The notes under the pieces: generated by a model
The model's input: only the letters and a program-made list of their open reading frames with translations
Database searches by the model: none
Told to the model about the DNA's origin: nothing
In this document: piece by piece, positions 7,316 through 13,775 of the stretch
How positions within the stretch are numbered: position 1 is the stretch's first letter
How the letters are laid out: the number at the start of each line of letters is the position of its first letter
Position numbers and translations under genes: made by a program
NCBI GenBank assembly: GCA_031265725.1
Contig: JAISCH010000081.1
Span: forward strand, 1 to 14,149
Direction: 5' to 3'
DNA: 14,149 bases
DNA from: Propionibacteriaceae bacterium
GTDB taxonomy: Bacteria > Actinomycetota > Actinomycetes > Propionibacteriales > Propionibacteriaceae

Positions 7316-7447
7316 CGAGGCGTGGGGCACTGGCTCCATAGCACGGCAGCACTAATAGCCCTGAACAACTGGACGGCTGAAACATTTATGAATGAGTTGA
7401 GTCTTACCCACTCGGGGTGTTTGTAGAGCTGCACCTTGTGGAATTAT

Positions 7448-10400
7448 CTAGCGCATCCGCAGGGTGTAGCCGCGCGGGGTGATTTTGAATCCGGCTTGGG
7501 TCAGGGCGGCGGCTAGCGGGTGATTGGCGGACAGGATGGGGGTGCCGTTCACTTTTTCTATGGTCAGGTCTCCGGCGGCTTGGCGTAGGGTTTGGGCGCT
7601 TAGGGAGGCGGCTGCGGTGGCTAGGGTAGCTGGGTCGGTGGACCAGGTCAGGGCTGTTCGTCCGCCGCGTTCGACGTAGAGGGTGAGTTGTCCGGCGACC
7701 AGGCTCACTAGGGCACCTGGTTTGCGGCCGGGTGAATGGCCGTGCTGCCGGATCGGCCAGGGCAGTGCCGCTCCGTAGGGGTTGGCTGGATCGCAGGCGG
7801 CTAGGGTGATCGCGGTCAGTGATGACGTTGCGGAGTCCGCGATGGGCGTTGATGTAGCTGAGTCTGCTGTGAGGGCGTCCTCGCGGAGCCGGTCGATGAC
7901 TGCCGCTGGGGCGAATTGAGCGGCGCCCAATCCTTCGATGAAATAGCCTCGGCGCAATTGCCCGGCTTCCTCCGCCGCTGCCAGCACCCGGTAGATCGTG
8001 GCGAATCCTCCGGTCACTCCTTCGGCCAGCACGCTGCCTTTGGTGAGCACCGGGTAGCGGTCGAGCAATGACTCGGCGCTGGCGACCGCGCGTCGGGTCG
8101 GGTCGGTGTCTGGGGCGGGAATCGCCCACCAGCGCCCACCAGCTTGCGGCGGCGGTGTGGCGGTGTGGCCGAGCCGGAGCCGGGGCCGTCCATAACGGGT
8201 ACGCAGCGGGGCGCGCGGGGTGCGATGGGTTTGCGAACCCTGCTTGAGCAGCGTTCGTACTCCGGCGAAGGAATCGTTGGAAACCAGTCCGGACCAGGCC
8301 AGTTCCCAAAGCTCAGCCAGCACCTTCGCCTGACTCCATTCCAGCTTGGCGGCCAGGTCGGCCGCGAAGAGAGCGCCCTGGCCGAGCAGGGTGAGCACGT
8401 CCGTCCCGATTGAAGTGACGGACGTTGGCTCGCTGGGATGCAGGGTGAGGCTGGCCGAATCGCGGAGATGGAACGACACCCAACCGTCTCCGCTGGCCAG
8501 CGCGCCATTGCCTTGCCAGCAAACCTCTCCGGCGGCGAGCAATTCGTCCAACATGGCCGGATGGTTGTCACTCACCCGGGCCGGAAGGATCAACGTCTCC
8601 CATGCGCTCGCGGCCAACGACACTCCGGCCAATTGTTCGATGGTGCGCAGCACGCCCGCACTGCCCCGGCGAGCGCCGAATTCATGCCAACTGGGCAGGA
8701 AGCGGGCGAATTGAGTGGCCGAAACCGGCTCGACGGCTTTCCGCAGCGCGGCGATGGAACGGCGGCGCAACGTCTGCAGCACATTCGGATCGCAGTATTG
8801 GACGCTCGTGTTGTCGGTGACCAGTGGCGGTTCCGGGGCCACCCACCCGGCCGGGCGCAATTCCCCTTCGGCCAATTTCCCAGCGGCCACCAAATCAGCC
8901 AGCAGTTGCGCCACTCGGGCGGGGGAACCCATAACAAATCCAGACCGGTCAATCCGCTCTAGCCAACTGCCGAGCTCAGCCAAGGTGAAGGGAGCATGGC
9001 TGCGGGCATAACGAAGCACCCAGCGTGCCACCGATGGCAGTTCGGCCAAGTCCTCAGCGGCGATCCACAGCCGGTCATCCGGAGATTGCCGGCCGGCTTC
9101 GGCAAGGCCCGCACGGGATTGGGCGGAATAGACTTCTGGCCCGGCAATAGAATCTCTAGCCCCGGCAAGCTCAACGGGCGGCTGGGCCAAGCCGGCGCAA
9201 CCGACCCGCTGCTGCCGGACCAACTCCGCTAGCCAGTCGGGAACGTCCGGTGGCGACTGACAGCGGGCAGCCAACTGGCTGGTGGTCAATGGCCCGAGCG
9301 CGCGGAGCAGGTCAGTCAACTCGTCGGCGTCGCGGGCTTTCCGGGAGTCGGTCAAGTGCTGCAACTCGGCCTCAGTGCGGGCGAGTTGGTCCGGCTCGAG
9401 CAATTCGGCCAGCGCGGGCACCGCCACCTGGCCGAGGAGTTGGGCGAGCAATTGCGGATCGAGCGATAGCGCGGCGGCCCGCCGTTCAGCCAGCGGCGAG
9501 TCGTACTCATAGAGGAAGGCCGCCATATAGCCGAGCAGCAGCGACGAGGTGAACGGCGAGGGCTGCGGCAGAGTGACCGAGACGGTCTGGATGGCTCCGG
9601 AGCGGACTCGGGCCAGCAACTGTTCCAACGCGGGCACGTCGAAAACATCATTCAGGCATTCCCGCGCCGTCTCCATGATGATCGGGAAGCTTGGGTAGGA
9701 ATTGGCGACTTCCAGCAATTGGGCGGCCTGGAGCCGTTGCTGCCACAGTGCCCGGCGTTGGTTGGGACGACGCTTCGGCAGTAGTAACGCCCGGTTGGCG
9801 GCTTCCCGGAAACGGGAGGCGAAGAGAGCCGAGTCACCGAGTTGGGCGGTCACCGCCTGGGTCAGTTCGTCCGGAGTGGGGAAGATATCGGCCAGCAGGG
9901 CGATGTCGTCCAACTCCGACCACTCGCCCGCCTCCCAATCCAGGCTGTTGTCCGGAATCCGGAAGACCATGCCGTCGTCCCCGTGCATGGCCTGCACGTC
10001 CGCACCGAAACGTTCGCGCAGCCGGGCCGCCGCCAGCAAGGCCCAGGGCGCGTGAACCTGGCCGCCATAGGGCGAGAGCACCACCACTCGCCAATCGCCC
10101 ACCTCGTCGCGGGAATGCTGGACGACCAACTGCCGGTCGGTGGGCAGATAGCCGGTCTGTTGCTTCTCCATCTTCAGATAGTCGAGCAGGTTGTCGGCTG
10201 CCCACTCGTCCAATCCAGCGGCGATGAGTTCCGCCTTGGCGCTGGCCGGGGGCAGCGCGTCCAACCGGCGTACGAACGCTCCGACAGCTTCTCCCAATTC
10301 GGCCGGACGACCGAGCGCGTCACCGTGCCAGAAGGGCATCCGCGCCGGAACTCCGGGAGCCGGAGTCACGATCACCTGGTCGTGGGTGATCTTCTCAATC

Positions 10401-12241
10401 CGCCAAGTGGACGTGCCCAGGGCGAACACATCGCCCACCCGCGACTCGTACACCATCTCCTCGTCTAGCTCGCCCACGCGGCGGCCGCCTCGGGAACGGT
10501 TGGCGTTGGCCCGGCCAGTGTTGGCGGTGAAATCCGAGTCGGTGGGAGACGACTGGACAGTGGGGTAGGACGAGTCAGTGGGGGACGACGGGACAGTGAC
10601 CGCCTCAGTGGCCAAGAAGACGCTGTAAAGCCCGCGATCAGGGATGGTGCCGCCCGAGGTCACCGCCAAGTGTTGCGCCCCGCGCCGTCCGGTGAGCAGA
10701 TTCTGGCTGCGGTCCCAGTTGAGCCTGGGACGCAGTTCGGCGAATTCATCGCTGGGGTAACGGCCAGTGAGCATGTCCAGCAGGGATTCGAGCGCGGTCC
10801 GGGGCAGTTGGACGAAATTGGCCGAACGGCGGACCAGCCTTTCCAGGTCGTCCACGCGCCAATCGTCCATCGCCACCATCGCCACGAGCTGCTGGGCGAG
10901 CACATCGAGCGGGTTGATCGGCAGCTTGATGGCTTCGATAGCGCCGCTGCGCATCCGCTGGGTGACGACTGCCGCTTGCAGTAGATCGCCGCGAAATTTG
11001 GGGAAGATGATCCCGTGGGACACCGCGCCGACCCGGTGGCCCGCCCGTCCGATCCGTTGCAGGCCGGACGCCACCGAGGGCGGGGCCTCCACCTGGATGA
11101 CCAGGTCGATAGCGCCCATGTCGATGCCCAGTTCCAGGCTCGATGTCGCCACCACCGCGCGGAGCCGCCCGGCTTTCAAATCCTCCTCGATCTGCTTGCG
11201 CTCCTCGTGGCTGACCGAGCCGTGATGCGCGCGGGCGAAGTAGCCGCTCCCGGCCTCCTCGCCACATTCCGCCAACCGTGCCGTCCAGAGCTCACTGATC
11301 CGCGCGGTCAGCCGCTCAGCCAAGCGGCGGGAATTCGTGAAGATCAACGTGGAGCGGTGCTGTTCGATCAATTCAACGATGCGCTCTTCGACGGCGGGCC
11401 AGACCGACTGGGTCTCCGGGTCGCCGGGCTGATCCATTTTGCCGGGCTGGTCCATATCCGGCAGTGGGACGACGACTTCCAGTTGCCAGTTTTTCTGCGT
11501 CTTGGGTGCGACGATCCGTACCGGTTGGACGCCGCCGAGGAAATTGGCGACGCGCTCGGCTGGGCGGACGGTGGCTGACAGGCCGATGCGCTGGGCCGGA
11601 TGCGGCAGCAGTGCGTCCAATCGTTCCAGACTCAGCGCCAGGTGCGCGCCGCGTTTGCTGCCCGCCACCGCATGCACTTCGTCCACGATCACCGTCTCGA
11701 TCTTCGTCAAGGCCGCTCTGGCCGCCGAGGTCAGCAGCAGGAACAGCGATTCCGGTGTGGTGATGAGAATGTCGGGCGGCAGCCGGACGAGCCGACGGCG
11801 TTCGGCTGCAGGGGTGTCGCCAGTGCGCACCCCGACCTGGATGCTGGGCGGACGCAGCCCCAATTCGCGGGCGGTGGCCTGGATGCCGCGCAACGGGGCC
11901 TGCAGATTTCGTTCCACATCGACGGCCAAGGCTTTCAACGGAGAGATGTAGAGCACCCGCACCCCGGTGGTGGCCTCCGCTGTCGCTGACTGGTCAGGCG
12001 CGGTCAACTGATCAAATATTGGCAACGGATCAGGCGCGGCCGACTGGTCAGACGTTGCCAACTGGTCAATCGCCCAGAGGAAGGCGGCCAGGGTTTTCCC
12101 AGAACCAGTGGGGGCGACCACCAGTGCGTTCTCCCCAGCGCTGATCGCCTGCCAGGCCTCTTGTTGGGCGGCGGTGGGGGCGGCGAAATTCTCCCGGAAC
12201 CACGTTTGGGTGGGAAGTGAGAATCTGCTCAATACCTCCAT
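7448..12241 (-). CDS. lhr: Lhr, long ATP-dependent DNA helicase (superfamily 2)
   Basis: A 1597-aa Lhr-type 3'-5' DNA helicase implicated in DNA repair; length matches full-size bacterial Lhr (core plus C-terminal domain). Motifs (ATG numbering): APTGSGKT (43-50), SPLKALAVD (100-108), TTPESLFLLL (161-170), DEVH (187-190), SAT (222-224), IFTNSRRLAERL (from 300), ATSSLELGIDMG (365-376), QRIGRAGH (395-402). Then come Lhr landmarks such as RVGELDEEMVYESRVGDVF, LSPYGGQVHAPWALL and the long winged-helix/C-terminal region (WVLRYARSHAPFTLAEL; GFATIYRVL). In E. coli Lhr the C-terminal region carries uracil-DNA glycosylase activity; I cannot confirm that here. The start is either ATG 12241 or TTG 12247; a TACGCT box 7 nt before the ATG would fit a leaderless mRNA, though no -35 is properly spaced. 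Neither has a ribosome site. Several loops carry 18-bp tandem repeats (listed separately). Confidence 0.95.
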   Translation of the reverse strand: MEVLSRFSLPTQTWFRENFAAPTAAQQEAWQAISAGENALVVAPTGSGKTLAAFLWAIDQLATSDQSAAPDPLPIFDQLTAPDQSATAEATTGVRVLYISPLKALAVDVERNLQAPLRGIQATARELGLRPPSIQVGVRTGDTPAAERRRLVRLPPDILITTPESLFLLLTSAARAALTKIETVIVDEVHAVAGSKRGAHLALSLERLDALLPHPAQRIGLSATVRPAERVANFLGGVQPVRIVAPKTQKNWQLEVVVPLPDMDQPGKMDQPGDPETQSVWPAVEERIVELIEQHRSTLIFTNSRRLAERLTARISELWTARLAECGEEAGSGYFARAHHGSVSHEERKQIEEDLKAGRLRAVVATSSLELGIDMGAIDLVIQVEAPPSVASGLQRIGRAGHRVGAVSHGIIFPKFRGDLLQAAVVTQRMRSGAIEAIKLPINPLDVLAQQLVAMVAMDDWRVDDLERLVRRSANFVQLPRTALESLLDMLTGRYPSDEFAELRPRLNWDRSQNLLTGRRGAQHLAVTSGGTIPDRGLYSVFLATEAVTVPSSPTDSSYPTVQSSPTDSDFTANTGRANANRSRGGRRVGELDEEMVYESRVGDVFALGTSTWRIEKITHDQVIVTPAPGVPARMPFWHGDALGRPAELGEAVGAFVRRLDALPPASAKAELIAAGLDEWAADNLLDYLKMEKQQTGYLPTDRQLVVQHSRDEVGDWRVVVLSPYGGQVHAPWALLAAARLRERFGADVQAMHGDDGMVFRIPDNSLDWEAGEWSELDDIALLADIFPTPDELTQAVTAQLGDSALFASRFREAANRALLLPKRRPNQRRALWQQRLQAAQLLEVANSYPSFPIIMETARECLNDVFDVPALEQLLARVRSGAIQTVSVTLPQPSPFTSSLLLGYMAAFLYEYDSPLAERRAAALSLDPQLLAQLLGQVAVPALAELLEPDQLARTEAELQHLTDSRKARDADELTDLLRALGPLTTSQLAARCQSPPDVPDWLAELVRQQRVGCAGLAQPPVELAGARDSIAGPEVYSAQSRAGLAEAGRQSPDDRLWIAAEDLAELPSVARWVLRYARSHAPFTLAELGSWLERIDRSGFVMGSPARVAQLLADLVAAGKLAEGELRPAGWVAPEPPLVTDNTSVQYCDPNVLQTLRRRSIAALRKAVEPVSATQFARFLPSWHEFGARRGSAGVLRTIEQLAGVSLAASAWETLILPARVSDNHPAMLDELLAAGEVCWQGNGALASGDGWVSFHLRDSASLTLHPSEPTSVTSIGTDVLTLLGQGALFAADLAAKLEWSQAKVLAELWELAWSGLVSNDSFAGVRTLLKQGSQTHRTPRAPLRTRYGRPRLRLGHTATPPPQAGGRWWAIPAPDTDPTRRAVASAESLLDRYPVLTKGSVLAEGVTGGFATIYRVLAAAEEAGQLRRGYFIEGLGAAQFAPAAVIDRLREDALTADSATSTPIADSATSSLTAITLAACDPANPYGAALPWPIRQHGHSPGRKPGALVSLVAGQLTLYVERGGRTALTWSTDPATLATAAASLSAQTLRQAAGDLTIEKVNGTPILSANHPLAAALTQAGFKITPRGYTLRMR
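7823..7867 (-). repeat. Duplicated hexapeptide ADSATS in Lhr with synonymous divergence
   Basis: Two copies of the hexapeptide ADSATS, 9 residues apart, at 7850-7867 (first in the protein) and 7823-7840. Four of six codons differ between copies, all at third positions without changing the amino acid. The repeat sits in a low-complexity linker near the C-terminus of Lhr. Confidence 0.55.
10536..10607 (-). repeat. 18-bp in-frame tandem repeats in Lhr (S/T/P-rich hexapeptides)
   Basis: Four consecutive 18-bp units begin at 10536, 10554, 10572 and 10590. Units 1 and 3 are nearly identical (GAGTCGGTGGGAGACGAC vs GAGTCAGTGGGGGACGAC), and units 2 and 4 share GGACAGTG. They encode hexapeptides SSPTDS, SYPTVQ, SSPTDS and a diverged one (about residues 545-569), just before the conserved RVGELDEEMVYESRVGD block, so they fill a surface loop. 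Confidence 0.7.
11423..11458 (-). repeat. 18-bp in-frame duplication in Lhr (MDQPG hexapeptide)
   Basis: GCCGGGCTGATCCATTTT (11423-11440) is followed directly by GCCGGGCTGGTCCATATC (11441-11458). The encoded loop is MDQPGD then MDQPGK in coordinate order (about residues 262-273), between the two RecA-like domains. Confidence 0.7.
11989..12078 (-). repeat. Five 18-bp in-frame tandem repeats in Lhr next to Walker A (D-Q-x4 hexapeptides)
   Basis: The octamer ACTGGTCA or a one- or two-base variant starts at 11989, 12007, 12025, 12043 and 12061, exactly 18 bp apart. The encoded units are DQLATS, DQSAAP, DPLPIF, DQLTAP and DQSATA (about residues 59-88), placed between the Walker A helix and the strand of motif Ia (VRVLYISPLKAL). 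Confidence 0.8.
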
Positions 12242-12455
12242 CAGCAAAAGCGTAGCCCAGCGGTTGCCAAGCGGAGAGCGTCAACAGGTTGCTGGTCAAG
12301 CGTTTATGTCTTTGGGTGAGCCGAGCCGATTGAGTGACGCTCTACACGAGTCGATAGTCACGATTGAGGCGAGGCTGGCAAATGCTTGTGTTTGTCAGTG
12401 AGCCGATTGAGTGGATGAAACTCCGTAGGAGTTGATAGTCACGATTGAGGCGAGG

Positions 12456-12479
12456 CTGGCAAGTGCTTGTGTTTGTCAG
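12456..12479 (+). other. Predicted hairpin B in repeat unit 2 (also 12375-12398 in unit 1)
   Basis: The 24-nt segment starting CUGGCAAGUG and ending UGUUUGUCAG can fold into a 10-bp stem with several G-U pairs, closing on a CUUG loop. The unit 1 copy differs by one base, which converts a G-U pair to A-U. Because the wobbles are G-U on the plus strand and would be A-C mismatches on the minus strand, the fold favours a plus-strand transcript. Confidence 0.5.
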
Positions 12480-12491
12480 TGAGCCGATTGA

Positions 12492-12523
12492 GTGAATGAG
12501 ACTTTGCAAGAGTCGATATTCGC
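12492..12523 (+). other. Predicted two-helix hairpin A in repeat unit 3
   Basis: Read as plus-strand RNA, GUGAAU (12492-12497) pairs with AUUCGC (12518-12523) including one U-G pair, a GA/GAU internal loop follows, and GACUUU (12500-12505) pairs with AGAGUC (12509-12514) around a GCA loop. Equivalent hairpins with different bases exist in unit 2 (12411-12442) and, with a 4-nt deletion, in unit 1 (12334-12361). Confidence 0.6.
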
Positions 12524-12531
12524 TAGCGACG

Positions 12532-13665
12532 CTAGAGCAGATTCAATTCTTCGGCACTGACCAGGGCTGCCGCTCCGATCAGAGTGGCGTCTTGGCCCAG
12601 TGAGGAGACCCGCAGGTCCAACTTCTCCGTCAACGACGGCAGGGTGTGGACGGTGATAGCGCCCTTCATCGAGATGAGGAACGAGCCGAGCACCAGCTCC
12701 GGAGGGGCGACCAGCACGATCTCATCCAGGTTCAACGCGCCGACGATAGGGGCCAGCACACAGCCGGTCTTCCAGCCAACATCGGCCAGACTGGGCGAGT
12801 CCCCGGCCAATTTCTCCAAAGCTGGCAACGAGATGAAGGTCTCCAGGCAGCCACGACGGCCGCAGCCACACGGCGCGCCGGACTCGTCGGCGACCACATG
12901 CCCGATCTCGCCGGCGGCGAAGCCCGAGCCTTGGACCAGGGAGCCGTCAATGACTAGGCCAGCCCCGATGCCGTGGGCGAGGACCAGGGTGAGCAAGCTC
13001 TGTCCTCTGGCCCCGGCGAAGATGGTCTCCGCCAAAGCCGCCACGTTGGCGTCGTTCGCCACATGGCAGGGCAGTTGATGCTCCTTGGAAATGACGTCGG
13101 CCAGATTGACGCCGGTCCAGCCGAAATAAGCCTCAGCCAGCAAGTTGCCGTAGGGATCGACGATGCCCGGCGAACCGACTCCGATTCCCAGTATCGGCTG
13201 GGTTGCCTTGCCCACCAATTCAGCGACCATCGCGTTCACCCGGCTCAGCGCGTTCTCCCCGCGCACCGAGTCGATATCGTCCACTCGCCGGTGGACGATC
13301 TGTCCGGAGAGGTTCACCAGCGCGCCCCGGATATTTCGAGTGTCGGAGAGGTCAAGGGCGACGATGCTGTAAGCGTCCGGATTGAAGACCACCGGGGTAG
13401 CCGGACGCCCGGTGCGCCCCTTAACTCGTTTGCTGAGTTCCAACACCAGATTCTGCGAGAGCAATTCGGCCACCAAGTCGGACACAGTGACCCTGGTCAA
13501 CCCAGTCGCAGTAGCCAAGTCGGCTCGAGACAGCGGCCCGTCAAAGAACAATTTCCGCAACACCAAGGTGAGATTATGCACCCGCGAATCAGCAGGCAGT
13601 GCCTTTCCGTCCGGACGCGGCAACGGCTTCATCGGACGCGGGCGGCTAGAACTTTCCTGCGGCAC
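12532..13665 (-). CDS. ROK-family transcriptional regulator
   Basis: DNA-binding repressor or activator of the ROK (repressor, ORF, kinase) family, 377 aa from the chosen start. An N-terminal winged helix (SRADLATATGLTRVTVSDLV, about 46-65) is followed by the basic link KGRTGRPATPV and a two-lobed ROK domain: GIGVGSPGIVD, NDANVAALAE (204-213), LVLAHGIGAGLVIDG, GEIGH (252-256), and the zinc site CGCGRRGC (266-273) working with His256. These make sugar or sugar-phosphate binding likely; whether it keeps kinase activity is not visible. The start is uncertain: GTG at 13665 sits 7 nt after a possible -10 box and would give a leaderless mRNA; ATG at 13632 (366 aa) fits family alignments but has no usable ribosome site. 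It is divergent from the AAA-ATPase-like gene and lies upstream of lhr across the repeat array. The target is unknown. Confidence 0.93.
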   Translation of the reverse strand: MPQESSSRPRPMKPLPRPDGKALPADSRVHNLTLVLRKLFFDGPLSRADLATATGLTRVTVSDLVAELLSQNLVLELSKRVKGRTGRPATPVVFNPDAYSIVALDLSDTRNIRGALVNLSGQIVHRRVDDIDSVRGENALSRVNAMVAELVGKATQPILGIGVGSPGIVDPYGNLLAEAYFGWTGVNLADVISKEHQLPCHVANDANVAALAETIFAGARGQSLLTLVLAHGIGAGLVIDGSLVQGSGFAAGEIGHVVADESGAPCGCGRRGCLETFISLPALEKLAGDSPSLADVGWKTGCVLAPIVGALNLDEIVLVAPPELVLGSFLISMKGAITVHTLPSLTEKLDLRVSSLGQDATLIGAAALVSAEELNLL

Positions 13666-13672
13666 AGTTGCA

Positions 13673-13701
13673 AGTAAAACAGCCCCGCTGAGGCACGTCA
13701 A
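13673..13701 (-). promoter_or_regulatory. Candidate promoter of the ROK gene
   Basis: On the minus strand, TTGACG (complement of 13696-13701) matches the -35 consensus at five of six bases, with a 17-bp spacer to TTTACT (complement of 13673-13678), four of six matches to TATAAT. The predicted transcription start falls at about 13666, at the GTG codon at 13665. Confidence 0.42.
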
Positions 13702-13712
13702 AACCAGGCAGT

Positions 13713-13755
13713 GAGGAGGTATCCCTTCGTGATCCAGCCGGACATCTGTTGGTAG
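13713..13755 (+). other. Possible 8-residue leader ORF with strong ribosome site
   Basis: GAGGAGGT (13713-13720), the strongest Shine-Dalgarno match in the window, lies 8 nt before GTG at 13729, which opens an 8-residue frame (MIQPDICW) ended by TAG at 13753-13755, 20 nt before the AAA-ATPase-like gene. It could be a leader peptide or chance. Confidence 0.22.
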
Positions 13756-13758
13756 GCT
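13750..13758 (+). promoter_or_regulatory. Candidate extended -10 of the AAA-ATPase-like gene
   Basis: TGG-TAGGCT (13750-13758) matches an extended -10 (TGnTAnnnT); no good -35 is found upstream. Transcription would start near 13765, just before the AGAGGTG ribosome site (13765-13771) and the ATG at 13776. Confidence 0.3.
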
Positions 13759-13775
13759 TCTTTCAGAGGTGTGCC

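Larger units (their letters stand above)
12289..12531. repeat. Tandem array of ~80-bp structured repeats filling the lhr-ROK intergenic region
   Basis: The 284-bp gap between the ROK gene and lhr is almost wholly repeat. Unit 1 starts at 12323 (77 bp), unit 2 at 12400 (81 bp), and a 3'-diverging unit 3 at 12481; a degenerate tail of an earlier unit is visible at about 12289-12322. All full units begin GAGCCGATTGAGTG, and units 1 and 2 share about 50 bp (GATAGTCACGATTGAGGCGA, then GGCTGGCAA, then TGCTTGTGTTTGTCAGT). CGATTGAG occurs five times (12327, 12361, 12404, 12442, 12485). Each unit can form hairpin A, and units 1 and 2 also hairpin B. No protein is encoded. It may be a structured RNA, a repeat-family element or a leader of lhr. 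Confidence 0.85.

Noticed and set aside
7385..7415. Extra copy of the intergenic repeat (GAATGAG...GAGTC) near the lhr 3' end
   Set aside because: Similarity is limited to a few short words without the CGATTGAG octamer or either hairpin; likely chance.
7316..7447. Bidirectional terminator between the convergent AlbA_2-type gene and lhr
   Set aside because: The only stem seen (ACCC-ACTCG-GGGT, 7408-7420) is short and lacks a T-run on either strand; termination signals could not be supported.
7404..8309. Long minus-strand open frame of 301 codons overlapping the lhr 3' end
   Set aside because: It is a shadow in another frame of lhr: Arg/Pro/Ser-rich, no recognisable domain, and fully inside a well-supported gene.
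9691..10227. Plus-strand open frame of 178 codons opposite lhr
   Set aside because: Arg/Pro-rich antisense shadow without a domain or start signal.
12249..12284. Complete promoter for lhr (TTGACG and TACGCT on the minus strand)
   Set aside because: The spacer between the two boxes is 24 bp, too long for a normal promoter; only the -10-like box near the ATG is kept as a possibility.
12289..12531. CRISPR array
   Set aside because: Units of 77-81 bp are repeated as a whole, with no short constant repeats alternating with unique spacers, and no cas genes are nearby.
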